NCBI RefSeq assembly: GCF_030403745.1
Contig: NZ_JAQMWP010000001.1
Location: 806,001-870,000 of the forward strand
DNA: 64,000 nucleotides
Reading direction: 5' to 3'
Source of the DNA: Streptomyces sp. S.PB5
Lineage (GTDB): Bacteria > Actinomycetota > Actinomycetes > Streptomycetales > Streptomycetaceae
Below are positions 51,330 to 60,966 of this stretch, in pieces. A program made the position numbers and the translations under genes. A model generated the notes under the pieces. It searched no databases. It saw only the letters and a program-made list of their open reading frames with translations, and was not told the origin of the DNA. Each line of letters opens with the position of its first letter. The first letter of the stretch is position 1.

Positions 51330-52289
51330 TCACTCCCAGTCCCACCCGATCCCCACGATCCCCGTCCGCACCCGCGGCTCGACGATGTGCACCGAGCGGT
51401 GCAGCCCGGTCAGCGCCAGCTCCTGGCGCCCGCTGCGCGGGGCCGCCGCCGAGTGCTGGGCGAACCGGTGGCAGCGGACCGGCAGCGCGTTCTCGTCGAA
51501 CCGCACCTGGAGCGCGTACTGCCCGCCCGAGGGACCGAAGCCGCGGACGTACTCGCGGGAGACGCCGGCCGTGCCGTCCTCGACGCCGTAGCGGAACAGG
51601 AAGGTGTCGCCGGCCCGCAGCCGGGTGTCGAAGAGCAGCTCGGCGACGAGCACCCCGGTCTCGTGGTGGAGGCGGACGCGTCCCGTGCGGCAGTTCTCCA
51701 GGGCGTGCACCTGCATACGCTCCGGCGCGCATCCCGGGTCGCCGTGGTGGACGGCCATGAAGCGGTCGACGCCGTCCTTGTGGGCGCGCACGATGTGGTG
51801 CGACTCGCGCCCCAGGAGCTCCCGGCGGCTCCCGATCCGCACCCGCTCATGATGGCCGAGGGTGTGCAGCCCGCCGTCCCGCGGTGAGTCCAGCTCGGCC
51901 AGCAGCCGTTCCAGGACTCCGGAGGCCTCGACGAGGGAACGGTAGGAGCGGACGGCGGGGCGCTGGCCTGCGGTGTGTTGTTCCTCGGTCTCGGCGAGCA
52001 GCCTGATCAGCGACTCCTCCGGCAGCTGGAGGATCTCCTCCAGCGCCCGCACCGCGCGCAGCGACTCGGGGCGCTGGGGGCGGCGCGCACCCTGCTGCCA
52101 GTAACTCAGGCTGGTGACACCGACTTTGACCCCGTAGCGGGAGAGATGGTGCTGCACCCGCTGGAGCGGCAGACCACGGGCGGCTATCGCGGCGCGCAGG
52201 GCCACATGGAAGGGGCCGCCTCGCAGGGCCGTGTCCAGTTCCGCGGAGGCGACGGCGGCGACGTCCGCGTGCTGTGTGGCGTGCGGCAT
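51330..52289 (-). CDS. HTH-containing regulator-like protein, Streptomyces type
   Basis: The 319-residue protein has an XRE-like helix-turn-helix in the N-terminal third (FHVALRAAIAARGLPLQRVQHHL, then VTSLSYWQQGARRPQRPESLRAVRALEEIL) and a large C-terminal domain rich in beta strands and His. Notable patches are LGHHERVRIGSRRELLGRESHH and FLFRYGVEDG. I do not recognise that domain's function. It could sense a ligand or metal. It lies next to the LacI operon in the same direction, ending 40 bases from the LacI operator. Confidence 0.65.
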   Translation of the reverse strand: MPHATQHADVAAVASAELDTALRGGPFHVALRAAIAARGLPLQRVQHHLSRYGVKVGVTSLSYWQQGARRPQRPESLRAVRALEEILQLPEESLIRLLAETEEQHTAGQRPAVRSYRSLVEASGVLERLLAELDSPRDGGLHTLGHHERVRIGSRRELLGRESHHIVRAHKDGVDRFMAVHHGDPGCAPERMQVHALENCRTGRVRLHHETGVLVAELLFDTRLRAGDTFLFRYGVEDGTAGVSREYVRGFGPSGGQYALQVRFDENALPVRCHRFAQHSAAAPRSGRQELALTGLHRSVHIVEPRVRTGIVGIGWDWE

Positions 52290-52486
52290 GCAGGGGCCTT
52301 TCTGTGTGTTCGCGACGGCTGGTCAGACCGTTCGCGCGGATTCGCACCGGGGCCGGGGCATCTTCACATCCGTACGCCGTTCTTCACGGTCCCGAGTTCC
52401 CCCGCATTGAAGCGTGTTGACCAAGTCCCGACAACACCTCATGCCCAACAGCCGCGCACTCCCGGCCGGGAGTGTGGCCGGGAATG

Positions 52487-52861
52487 TCAAGTCGGCGCGA
52501 CGGTACCGTCGTTGCCGAGTATGTTTCTGATCGCCCGGGCGGACAGCGCGGACTTGGGCAGGAATCCGCGGGCCGGGCTGGCGGCCACGAGTTCCTCGAA
52601 GTCGTCCAGGGAGTGCGTGGAGATCAGGATGATCACGGACGAGACGCTGCCGGCCAGTCGTACCGCCAGGTCGAAGCCGCTCTCCCCACCCAGATCGAGA
52701 TCCACCAGGACGATGTCCGGGGCCAGTTCGGCGGCCCGCGCGAGAGCCTCCGGACCTGACATGGCGACGCCGACGACGGATATTCCGTCCCGCTCCAGAA
52801 GCGTGCGCGCGGCCTCCAGGAAACGGATGCTGTCATCGACGAGAAGACAGCGCATGGACAT
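52487..52861 (-). CDS. Single-domain response regulator (receiver only)
   Basis: The 124-residue protein is a receiver domain with no output domain: LLVDDS acidic pair at the start, phosphorylatable Asp in DIVLVDLDLGGESG, a switch Ser in IILISTHS and the conserved Lys in GFLPKSALS. ATG 52861 gives the compact domain; upstream in-frame codons would lie in a different context. It may relay phosphate from the large sensor kinase at 53874, which is divergent and close, but that pairing is inferred only from proximity. Confidence 0.82.
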   Translation of the reverse strand: MSMRCLLVDDSIRFLEAARTLLERDGISVVGVAMSGPEALARAAELAPDIVLVDLDLGGESGFDLAVRLAGSVSSVIILISTHSLDDFEELVAASPARGFLPKSALSARAIRNILGNDGTVAPT

Positions 52862-53069
52862 GTCCCACAGCGTCCCAACAGGCAGGTGATTGCGCTTTCC
52901 AGCTACCCGGAAAGAGTCGACGCGCGTTGCTTCCGGGCACCTGGAAAGTGCTGAAGTCCCTTGCCGAATCGGGCAGTTCCCGCTCACTCAGCGCAGCGGC
53001 GCATCACCGGGGGTAGCATGTGGACTGCCCTGAAAAGGCCGAGGTCGTCCGGTCGAGCGGGGGTGCGCG

Positions 53070-53864
53070 ATGAAGGCGAGGCTGATCCCGGTCTGCGTTC
53101 TGCGCGCCGTGCTGCCCGTCGCCGGCTGCAGTGGGGGCGACGACGAGGGCGGCAAGGGGCGTGTGAAGGCCGCCTCCGACACCCCCTGTGACGGCAGGCG
53201 CGACGGCACCGGACAGCTCGTTGTACCGCCCCTGGTGACCGCCGCCGCGGCCGGAGGCGATCTGCCGGACCTGCCGGACCTGCCGGACCTGCTCGACTTC
53301 GACGGCCCCAACGGCATCGGCACCTTCGACTCGGGACTGGGCCTCTATGCGCGGCCCTCGGTCCTGAAGAAGGCCGGGATCCGTATCCCGACGGGCATCC
53401 ACTGCACCTGGACCTCGGACGAGTTCACCGGCGTCTTGCACACCCTCCGCAAGGCGGGCAACCGGACGCCCGTCCACATCGGGCTCGTCTACGGCGTCAC
53501 TTCGGGCGCGGCCGACGGCGACGCCGTACGGCGCTTCCTCGCCTGTCTGCTGGAGCCGGACCGGGTTCACCGGATGAGCGAGGCCGACAACGGCGGGATC
53601 CCCGCCACCGGCAGCGCGGTGAAGCGCTCCACCCCGTACGGCAGCGACGGCGCCGGGCATCCGTTCATCGAGCAGCTGACGGCCGGGGTCGCCCGGCCCA
53701 GGCCGCGGACGCCCGCCTATCCGGCGATCACCGACGTCTTCTCCCGGGCCTTCGCGAGGATCATGTCCGACCGGGCCCCCGTGAAGGCCGCCCTCGACGA
53801 GGCGGCCCGGGCCGTCGACAAGGACCTCGCGGACCATCGGTACCACCCGCCCACCGGCCGCTGA
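53070..53864 (+). CDS. Shortened sugar-binding-protein-like lipoprotein
   Basis: The 264-residue lipoprotein has a lipobox (LPVAGC, Cys near residue 20) and segments typical of extracellular sugar-binding proteins: FDSGLGLYARPSVLKKAGIRIPTG with WTSDEFTGVLHTLRKAGNRT, then GIPATGSAVKRST and a tail AYPAITDVFSRAFARI. Family members are about 420-450 residues; here the N-terminal beta-alpha part and a central stretch are missing, and a 9-bp repeat encodes LPDLPDLPDL in one gap. It may be a decaying gene or a reduced sensor partner for the kinase gene 9 bases downstream. Confidence 0.6.
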   Translation: MKARLIPVCVLRAVLPVAGCSGGDDEGGKGRVKAASDTPCDGRRDGTGQLVVPPLVTAAAAGGDLPDLPDLPDLLDFDGPNGIGTFDSGLGLYARPSVLKKAGIRIPTGIHCTWTSDEFTGVLHTLRKAGNRTPVHIGLVYGVTSGAADGDAVRRFLACLLEPDRVHRMSEADNGGIPATGSAVKRSTPYGSDGAGHPFIEQLTAGVARPRPRTPAYPAITDVFSRAFARIMSDRAPVKAALDEAARAVDKDLADHRYHPPTGR

Positions 53865-53873
53865 GGACCGACC

Positions 53874-56666
53874 GTGCGCCGCCGCTCCCCGCCGCCCCGG
53901 ACCGGACCTGCCAGAGGTACTGGCCGGCCGGGGGAGTCCGGACGACCGTCCGCGCGGCAGGGCCGGCCATCGCTCCTGTCCCGTCTGCGCGTCGGCCGCA
54001 AGCTGATGCTGCTCGTCCTGCTGCCGGTGACCGGGCTGCTGGTCTTCACCGCCTTCAGCGCGGTGGCCCAGTGGCACGAGGCCCGCGAGCTGCGCACCTT
54101 CCACACCGCGACCGGGCTGTCGTTCTCGATCACCGAGCTCTCCGACTCCGTCGCACGGGAGCGCATCGCCGCCGTGGAGGCCAGGCTGCGCCCCACGCGG
54201 ACCTCCCTGGCGGAACGGTCCGCCGCCGAGCGGGTCGCCGGCCGCGCGCTGGACCGGGCCACCGGCCGCGCCGCCTCCTGGTCCGAGTCCGATGTCGCCG
54301 CTGTCCTCGACGGCGTCAGCCGCGGGCTGCACGCGGTGCGCGTCCAGACCGGCACCGCCTCCCTCGACGCCCTCGCGATGGGCGAGGAGTACGCGGGGAT
54401 CGAGGACATCCTTCTCGACAACGCCGCCCTCCTCGAATCCGAGCGGCCCACCCGGGAGTCGGGCCGCGCCGCCGACGCCCACATCGCGCTGATCCGCGCC
54501 ATCGAGGCCGCCGAACGCGAGCGCGTGGAGCTGGCCGTCCTGCTCGACGCCCCCGCCGGCCGGCGCCCCACCGTCGCCGGACGCTGGCCCGCCCTCGAAG
54601 CCGCCGAGCTCGACAACTTCGAGCAGAACACCTCGGGCCAGCTGAAGGGGCAGCTGCACACCGTGCAGTTCCAGGCCCCGGGCCGGGCCGTGCACACGGT
54701 CCGCGAGACGCTCGGCGCGTCCGACCCCGACACCGCCCACTGGCCCTCGTACGACCGTTGGCTGGCCGACTCCAAGGCCCGCATCGACGGCCTGCGCGAC
54801 ATCCAGGACCGGGCCGCGCGCGATCTCGCCGTCATCGCCGCCCGCGACCGTCACACCGCGGAGAGCCGCGTCGAGCGCGAACTCGCTGTCTCACTGACCG
54901 TCCTCGTCGCCGTCACCGTCCTCGCCCTGACCCTGCGCCGGTCCATCACCCGCCCCCTCAGCGAGGTCTCGGAGGGCGCGCGGGCCCTGTCGTCCGGGGA
55001 TCTCTCGTACGACATCCGGTACGTGGGCCGCGACGAACTCGGCGATGTCGCCGACACCTTCCGCGAACTGCGGGTCACCACCGAGCGGTTGGCCGGGGAG
55101 ATCCGGACCATGAACTCGGCGATCGACGCCAACCGGCTCGAACACCGGGCCGACGTCGCCTCCTTCGGCGGCACGTGGGCCCAGCTGCTCCGCGGGATGA
55201 ACGGCACCATGGCGTCCTTCGCGGCGGCCCACGGGCGGCGGGAGAAGGCCGAGCAGGAGGTGGAGAGCATCTTCAACCTCTCCCTCGACCTGCTCTGCAT
55301 CAGCGGGGTCGACGGCTACTTCAAGCGGGTCAACCCGGCCTTCGAACGGACGCTCGGATACTCGGCCGAGGAACTGCTGTCCAGGCCGTACATCGAGTTC
55401 GTGCACGAGGACGACCGGGACGGCACACGCGCCTCCCTCGACCGGCTCGCGAACGGTGTCGCGGTGGCCGAGTTCGAGAACCGCTACCGGCGCGCCGACG
55501 GCACCGAGTGCCGGCTCCAGTGGAGCGCCCGGCCGGTCCCCGAGGAGGGGCTCGTCTACGCCACCGCCCGCGATGTCACCGAGAGCCGCCGGGCCGCCCT
55601 GGAGCAGGCGGCGCTGCGCCGGGTCGCCACCCTGGTGGCCCGCGGCGCTGCGCCCTCCAAGGTGTTCACGAGAGTGGCGGAGGAGGTCGGGGCCCTGCTG
55701 AACACGAGCGCGGCCGTGCTCCGGCAGGAACCCGACGGCAGCCAGACCGTCCTCGGCACCGTGCTCGGATTCCCCGAAAGACTGGAGCGGACCACCAGGG
55801 CGACGCGTCGGCAGGCGGGCCGCAAGGCGATACGCGAGATCTCCCGGACCCGGCGCGCGGCCCACGTCGGCCACGCCGTGGGCGCGCCCATCGTCGTCGA
55901 GGACCGGCTGTGGGGGTACGTCCTCGCGGCCTCCCCGCTGGACGTGCTGCCCGGCGGCACCGAGGCGCGGCTGGCCGACTTCACCGAACTCGTGGCAGCC
56001 GCCATCGCCAACGCCGACAGCCGCGCCCAGTTGACCGCGTCACGCGCGCGCGTGGTGGCCGCCGCGGACGCCTCCCGGCGCCGGATCGAGCGCGATCTGC
56101 ACGACGGGGTCCAGCAGCGGCTCGTCGCCCTCCAGCTGGATCTGCGGCTGGCCGAGTCGCTGCTGACGGACCCCTCCTCGGAACTCGCCGAGCAGCTCGC
56201 CCATGTCGGCAAGGGCCTCGACGACGCCTTCCAGGACCTGCTCCAGGTGGCCCGCGGCATCCACCCGGCCATCCTCTCCAAAGGCGGCCTGGGCCCCGCC
56301 CTGCGCTCCCTGGCCCGCCGCTCGGCGGTCCCCGTGGTACTCGACCTGGAACTGCCGACGACAAGGCTGCCGGAACCACTGGAGGTGGCCGCGTACTACG
56401 TCACCTCGGAGTGCCTGACCAACGCCGCGAAACACGCGCACGCGCGCGTGGTGAGCGTCGAGGCCGGGATCCGGGACGAGTGGCTGGAGCTCGTCATCCG
56501 CGACGACGGTGTCGGAGGCGCCGACCCGGGCCGCGGTTCCGGCCTGATCGGGCTCATCGACCGGGTCGAGGCGATCGGCGGGAAACTCGATGTCAGCAGC
56601 CCGCCGGGGGAGGGCACCACCATGGGGGTGCGGCTCCCGCTGAACCCGCCCCCGACGGACATGTGA
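53874..56666 (+). CDS. Large sensor histidine kinase (NIT-like, HAMP, PAS, GAF, HisKA_3)
   Basis: The 930-residue membrane kinase starts at GTG 53874. A membrane segment (about 43-65) and another (338-356) enclose an all-helical extracytoplasmic domain resembling nitrate/nitrite-sensing (NIT) domains. HAMP (about 357-410), PAS (462-585, GYFKRVNPAFERTLGYSAEELL) and GAF (585-715) follow. The dimerisation helix has ERDLHDGVQQRLVALQLDL with the phospho-acceptor His 743, and the ATPase lobe has ECLTNAAKHAHA and DDGVGGADPGRGSGLIGL. This NarL/DesK-type kinase should phosphorylate the LuxR-type regulator at 57142. The ligand is unknown. Confidence 0.88.
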   Translation: MRRRSPPPRTGPARGTGRPGESGRPSARQGRPSLLSRLRVGRKLMLLVLLPVTGLLVFTAFSAVAQWHEARELRTFHTATGLSFSITELSDSVARERIAAVEARLRPTRTSLAERSAAERVAGRALDRATGRAASWSESDVAAVLDGVSRGLHAVRVQTGTASLDALAMGEEYAGIEDILLDNAALLESERPTRESGRAADAHIALIRAIEAAERERVELAVLLDAPAGRRPTVAGRWPALEAAELDNFEQNTSGQLKGQLHTVQFQAPGRAVHTVRETLGASDPDTAHWPSYDRWLADSKARIDGLRDIQDRAARDLAVIAARDRHTAESRVERELAVSLTVLVAVTVLALTLRRSITRPLSEVSEGARALSSGDLSYDIRYVGRDELGDVADTFRELRVTTERLAGEIRTMNSAIDANRLEHRADVASFGGTWAQLLRGMNGTMASFAAAHGRREKAEQEVESIFNLSLDLLCISGVDGYFKRVNPAFERTLGYSAEELLSRPYIEFVHEDDRDGTRASLDRLANGVAVAEFENRYRRADGTECRLQWSARPVPEEGLVYATARDVTESRRAALEQAALRRVATLVARGAAPSKVFTRVAEEVGALLNTSAAVLRQEPDGSQTVLGTVLGFPERLERTTRATRRQAGRKAIREISRTRRAAHVGHAVGAPIVVEDRLWGYVLAASPLDVLPGGTEARLADFTELVAAAIANADSRAQLTASRARVVAAADASRRRIERDLHDGVQQRLVALQLDLRLAESLLTDPSSELAEQLAHVGKGLDDAFQDLLQVARGIHPAILSKGGLGPALRSLARRSAVPVVLDLELPTTRLPEPLEVAAYYVTSECLTNAAKHAHARVVSVEAGIRDEWLELVIRDDGVGGADPGRGSGLIGLIDRVEAIGGKLDVSSPPGEGTTMGVRLPLNPPPTDM

Positions 56667-56773
56667 CCGCCCGGCGCGCACGCGGGGGGAGTTGTCCGGG
56701 CGGGGGACCTCGGACTGGTGACGTCGCGTACGCACCGGGCGGTCGTCTCGGACGGAGAGGCTGCCGTCCGGTC

Positions 56774-56935
56774 CTAGAGGCGGTCGCCGCCGCCGTGCCG
56801 TGCCGGCCGCACGCGCTTGGCGCGCACTATGTCGGGGTCCCTGGGATCGAGGAGGTCATCGAGGCCGTACGTGTCCTCGGTGCCGGGACGGACACGGGTG
56901 GACCGCCGTGGCCTCTCGATCCGTGTCCGCCGCAT
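56774..56935 (-). CDS. Possible small basic protein
   Basis: A 53-residue frame on the minus strand begins at ATG 56935 after an AAGGG-type ribosome site. It has strongly GC-biased third positions and an evenly mixed sequence (PGTEDTYGLDDLLDPRDPDIVRAKRV) unlike the Arg-only frames common in noncoding GC-rich DNA. It sits in the 475-base gap between kinase and regulator genes. I do not recognise it and it could be spurious. No gene is seen in the rest of this gap; part of it must hold the regulator's promoter. Confidence 0.35.
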   Translation of the reverse strand: MRRTRIERPRRSTRVRPGTEDTYGLDDLLDPRDPDIVRAKRVRPARHGGGDRL

Positions 56936-57141
56936 GTTCCGCAACCCTTCGGTCCCGCGACCCGCCGCTCCTCGCCCGGAGCGGCCGGTCCCTCTGCATC
57001 GCACTGGTACGAGAATCGCTCGCCCACGTCCGCATGTCGTCACGGCAAGCCCCCAATTCCGCTTCCGGCTAGCCGTAACCCCATGGGTGGGGCAGGCTGT
57101 TGGGCGCGCACCGAACGGTCGGGGCAAGGGGAGCCGGGGCC

Positions 57142-57816
57142 ATGGACGACGCAGCGCGGCGGCAGGTGCGGGGACGGGTCGTCCTCGCCGACGACGACAT
57201 CCTGCTCAGGGAGGGCCTGGCGAGCCTGTGCGAGCGGGTCGGGTACGAGGTGCTCGGCCAGGCGGGGGACGCCGAGCGGCTCCTGGAACTGGTCGACGAG
57301 GAGCGGCCCGACATCGCGATCGTCGACATAAGGATGCCGCCCGACCACTCCACGGAGGGCCTCAAGGCGGCCCGCACCATCCGCGAACGCCACCCGCACA
57401 CCGGCATCCTCGTCCTGTCCGCGTTCGTCGAGGTCGAGGACGCCCTGGAGCTGCTGGCGGGCGGACGCGGGGTCGGCTATCTGCTCAAGAGCCGGGTCAC
57501 GGTCGTCGACGAGTTCATCGACGCCCTGGACCGCATCGCCAAGGGCGGCTCGGTGGTGGACCCCTCACTGGTCCACGAACTGTTCACCGCCCAGCGCCGC
57601 GACGACCCCCTCTCCCACCTCAGCTCCCGTGAACAGGAGGTCCTCGCCCTCATGGCGGAGGGCCGCTCGAACGCCGGCATCGGACGCCGGCTGTGGGTCA
57701 CCGAGGGCACCGTCGAGAAACACGTCCGCAGCATCCTCGGCAAGCTCCGCCTCACCGAGGACACCGACGACCACCGCCGGGTGCTGGCCGTGCTCACGTT
57801 CCTGGAGTCCAGATAG
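57142..57816 (+). CDS. LuxR/NarL-family response regulator
   Basis: The 224-residue regulator has a receiver ([17 protein letters not shown], phospho-Asp in [10 protein letters not shown], Lys in VGYLLKSRV) and a C-terminal LuxR helix-turn-helix ([43 protein letters not shown]). The ATG 57142 start has GGGGAG upstream. It is the evident partner of the sensor kinase ending 475 bases earlier, though not in immediate operon contact. Target genes are unknown; the downstream uvrC has its own promoter. Confidence 0.92.
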   Translation: MDDAARRQVRGRVVLADDDILLREGLASLCERVGYEVLGQAGDAERLLELVDEERPDIAIVDIRMPPDHSTEGLKAARTIRERHPHTGILVLSAFVEVEDALELLAGGRGVGYLLKSRVTVVDEFIDALDRIAKGGSVVDPSLVHELFTAQRRDDPLSHLSSREQEVLALMAEGRSNAGIGRRLWVTEGTVEKHVRSILGKLRLTEDTDDHRRVLAVLTFLESR

Positions 57817-57889
57817 GAGCCGTCCGTCCAGGCCGGAGCCGTCCGCTCCGGATGGGAGCCGCCCGGCCGTTGTCCACAGCCCCGCCGGA

Positions 57890-57912
57890 CTGTCAGCCCC
57901 CGCCAGTAGGGT
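57890..57912 (+). promoter_or_regulatory. Variant damage-type promoter of uvrC
   Basis: CTGTCAGCC (57890-57898), eight bases, TAGGGT (57907-57912) match TTGTCRGTG-N8-TAnnnT with three deviations, all in the -35 half. Spacing and the seven bases to ATG 57920 are identical to the ogt and uvrB promoters. Confidence 0.65.
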
Positions 57913-57919
57913 GGGAGAC

Positions 57920-59998
57920 ATGGCCGATCCCTCCAGCTACCGCCCCAGGCCGGGGCAGATCCCGGACTCTCCCGGGGTCTACCGATTCCGCGACGAGCAC
58001 CGCCGGGTGATCTACGTCGGAAAGGCCAAGAGCCTGCGTCAGCGCCTGGCGAACTACTTCCAGGACCTGGCGGGCCTCCACCCGCGCACCCGCACCATGG
58101 TGACCACCGCCGCGTCCGTGGAGTGGACGGTGGTGTCCACCGAGGTCGAGGCCCTGCAGCTGGAGTACTCCTGGATCAAGGAGTACGACCCCCGGTTCAA
58201 CGTCAAGTACCGCGACGACAAGAGCTATCCGTATCTCGCGGTGACGATGAACGAGGAGTTCCCGCGCGTGCAGGTGATGCGCGGTCACAAGAAGAAGGGC
58301 GTCCGCTACTTCGGGCCGTACGGGCACGCGTGGGCGATCCGCGACACCGTCGACCTGCTGCTGCGTGTCTTCCCCGTCCGCACCTGCTCCGCCGGTGTCT
58401 TCAAGAACGCCGCCCGCACCGGCCGCCCCTGCCTCCTCGGCTACATCGGCAAGTGCTCGGCCCCCTGCGTCGGCCGGGTCTCCGCCGAGGAACACCGCGA
58501 GCTCGCCGAGGAGTTCAGCGACTTCATGGCCGGCCGGACCGGGACGTATCTGCGCCGCCTGGAGAAGCAGATGACGGAGGCGGCCGAGGAGATGGAGTAC
58601 GAGCGGGCCGCTCGCCTGCGCGACGACATCCAGGCCCTGAAGAAGGCCATGGAGAAGAACGCGGTCGTGCTCGCCGACGCGACCGACGCCGACCTCATCG
58701 CGGTCGCCGAGGACGAGCTCGAAGCCGCCGTGCAGATCTTCCACGTCCGCGGCGGACGCGTGCGCGGCCAGCGCGGCTGGGTCACCGACAAGGTCGAGGA
58801 GATCACCACCGGCGCCCTCGTCGAGCACGCCCTCCAGCAGCTCTACGGCGAGGAGACCGGGGACTCCGTCCCCAAGGAGGTCCTCGTCCCGGCCCTGCCC
58901 GAACCCGTCGAGCCGGTCCAGGAGTGGCTCACCGGGCGCCGCGGGTCGAACGTCTCGCTGCGCATCCCGCAGCGCGGCGACAAGAAGGCGCTCATGGAGA
59001 CCGTGGAGCGCAACGCCCTCCAGGCCCTCGCCCTGCACAAGACCAAGCGCGCCTCCGACCTGACCACGCGCTCGCGTGCCCTGGAGGAGATCGCCGAGGC
59101 CCTCGACCTGGACAGCGCCCCGCTGCGCATCGAGTGCTTCGACATCTCCCACCTCCAGGGCGACGACGTCGTGGCGTCCATGGTCGTCTTCGAGGACGGG
59201 CTGCAGCGCAAGAGCGAGTACCGGCGGTTCCAGATCACGGGTCGTGTCGGAGACACGCAAATCTGGCACGGCGAGGGGCAGGACGACGTCCGCTCCATGC
59301 ACGAGGTGATCACGCGCCGCTTCAAGCGGTACCTCGCCGAGAAGGAGAAGACCGGCGAGTGGGTGGACAACCTGCCCGACGGTGAGCTCGGGGACGGCGG
59401 CCTCAAGAACGAGGACGGCCGCCCCAAGAAGTTCGCCTACCCGCCCCAGCTCCTCGTCGTCGACGGCGGCCAGCCGCAGGTCGCGGCCGCCAAGAAGGCC
59501 CTCGACGAGCTCGGCATCGACGACATCGCCGTCTGCGGCCTCGCCAAGCGCCTCGAAGAGGTCTGGCTGCCCGACGAGGACGACCCGGTGGTCCTGCCCC
59601 GCACCAGCGAGGGCCTCTACCTCCTCCAGCGCGTCCGCGACGAGGCCCACCGCTTCGCGATCACCTACCAGCGCACCAAACGGGCCAAGCGCTTCCGGTC
59701 GAGCCCCCTGGACGACGTCCCCGGCCTCGGGGACACCCGTAAGCAGGCACTTCTGAAACATTTCGGCTCGTTGAAGAAACTTCGCTCTGCCACCATCGAC
59801 CAGATCTGCGAGGTCCCCGGCATAGGCCGTAAAACGGCCGAGACCATTGCCGTGGCCCTCAGCGAGGCGGCACAGCCCGCTCCTGCGGTGAACACGGCCA
59901 CCGGAGAGATCATGGAAGAGGAACCCGGCACCATGGGTTTTAGTGGGGAGCCCCTTCGGACGGGCGCCCCGGACGAACGACGGGGGCAGGAGACATGA
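57920..59998 (+). CDS. uvrC: UvrABC excision nuclease subunit C
   Basis: UvrC makes both incisions around the lesion in nucleotide excision repair. The 692-residue protein has the N-terminal GIY-YIG nuclease ([29 protein letters not shown]), a UVR motif ([17 protein letters not shown]), a Cys-rich [12 protein letters not shown], and an RNase-H-like C-terminal nuclease with [20 protein letters not shown]. Tandem helix-hairpin-helix motifs follow ([18 protein letters not shown] and [13 protein letters not shown]). ATG 57920 probably starts a leaderless message. The stop overlaps rapZ by four bases. Confidence 0.97.
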   Translation: MADPSSYRPRPGQIPDSPGVYRFRDEHRRVIYVGKAKSLRQRLANYFQDLAGLHPRTRTMVTTAASVEWTVVSTEVEALQLEYSWIKEYDPRFNVKYRDDKSYPYLAVTMNEEFPRVQVMRGHKKKGVRYFGPYGHAWAIRDTVDLLLRVFPVRTCSAGVFKNAARTGRPCLLGYIGKCSAPCVGRVSAEEHRELAEEFSDFMAGRTGTYLRRLEKQMTEAAEEMEYERAARLRDDIQALKKAMEKNAVVLADATDADLIAVAEDELEAAVQIFHVRGGRVRGQRGWVTDKVEEITTGALVEHALQQLYGEETGDSVPKEVLVPALPEPVEPVQEWLTGRRGSNVSLRIPQRGDKKALMETVERNALQALALHKTKRASDLTTRSRALEEIAEALDLDSAPLRIECFDISHLQGDDVVASMVVFEDGLQRKSEYRRFQITGRVGDTQIWHGEGQDDVRSMHEVITRRFKRYLAEKEKTGEWVDNLPDGELGDGGLKNEDGRPKKFAYPPQLLVVDGGQPQVAAAKKALDELGIDDIAVCGLAKRLEEVWLPDEDDPVVLPRTSEGLYLLQRVRDEAHRFAITYQRTKRAKRFRSSPLDDVPGLGDTRKQALLKHFGSLKKLRSATIDQICEVPGIGRKTAETIAVALSEAAQPAPAVNTATGEIMEEEPGTMGFSGEPLRTGAPDERRGQET

Positions 59999-60966
59999 AT
60001 GTGAACGAGAACGAAGGCCGAGAGAGCCAAGGCGGAGACGGAGCACAGGTGAGTACGGGCACGAGCACGGGCACGACCGGCGAAGCCGCCGGGATCCCCG
60101 ACGCGGCCATCCCCGAGCTGGTGATCATCTCCGGCATGTCCGGGGCCGGCCGGTCGACCGCCGCCAAGTGTCTGGAGGACCTCGGCTGGTTCGTCGTCGA
60201 CAACCTGCCGCCCGCGCTGATCCCCACCATGGTGGAGCTCGGCGCCCGCTCCCAGGGCAATGTCGCCCGGATCGCGGTCGTCGTCGACGTCCGCGGCCGC
60301 CGCTTCTTCGACAACCTGCGCGAGTCCCTCGCCGACCTGGAGGCCAAGCACGTCACCCGGCGGATCGTCTTCCTGGAGTCCTCCGACGAGGCCCTGGTCC
60401 GCCGCTTCGAGTCGGTGCGCCGCCCGCACCCCCTCCAGGGCGACGGCCGCATCGTCGACGGCATCGACGCCGAGCGCGAGCTGCTGCGCGAGCTGCGCGG
60501 CGACGCCGACCTGGTCATCGACACCTCCAGCCTCAACGTGCACGAGCTGCGCGCCAAGATGGACGCCCAGTTCGCCGGCGAGGAGGAGCCCGAGCTGCGG
60601 GCCACCGTCATGTCCTTCGGCTTCAAGTACGGCCTCCCCGTCGACGCCGACCTCGTCGTGGACATGCGCTTCCTGCCCAACCCGCACTGGGTCCCGGAGC
60701 TGCGCCCCTTCACCGGCCTCAACGAGGAGGTGTCGGCGTACGTCTTCAACCAGCCCGGCGCCAAGGAGTTCATCGACCGCTACTCCGAGCTGCTCCAGCT
60801 GATCGCGGCCGGCTACCGCCGCGAGGGCAAGCGGTACGTGACCATCGCGGTCGGCTGCACCGGCGGCAAGCACCGCTCCGTCGCCACCTCCGAGAAGCTC
60901 GCCGCCCGACTCGCCTCCCAGGGCGTGGAGACGGTGGTCGTACACCGGGACATGGGACGGGAATGA
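59995..60966 (+). CDS. rapZ: RapZ-family nucleotide-binding protein
   Basis: The 323-residue protein has the RapZ/YvcJ pattern: [88 protein letters not shown] and [13 protein letters not shown]. In Gram-negative bacteria RapZ is an RNA-binding regulator; in actinomycetes its role is unclear. The Walker A lysine is replaced by Arg (SGAGRST). The first ~35 residues are a variable Gly/Thr/Ser tail. It is translationally coupled to uvrC and yvcK. Confidence 0.93.
   Translation: MNVNENEGRESQGGDGAQVSTGTSTGTTGEAAGIPDAAIPELVIISGMSGAGRSTAAKCLEDLGWFVVDNLPPALIPTMVELGARSQGNVARIAVVVDVRGRRFFDNLRESLADLEAKHVTRRIVFLESSDEALVRRFESVRRPHPLQGDGRIVDGIDAERELLRELRGDADLVIDTSSLNVHELRAKMDAQFAGEEEPELRATVMSFGFKYGLPVDADLVVDMRFLPNPHWVPELRPFTGLNEEVSAYVFNQPGAKEFIDRYSELLQLIAAGYRREGKRYVTIAVGCTGGKHRSVATSEKLAARLASQGVETVVVHRDMGRE

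Noticed and set aside
54071..57331. 1086-codon plus-strand frame overlapping the sensor kinase
   Set aside because: It is out of frame with all kinase motifs and Arg/Pro-rich throughout, and it crosses the intergenic gap.
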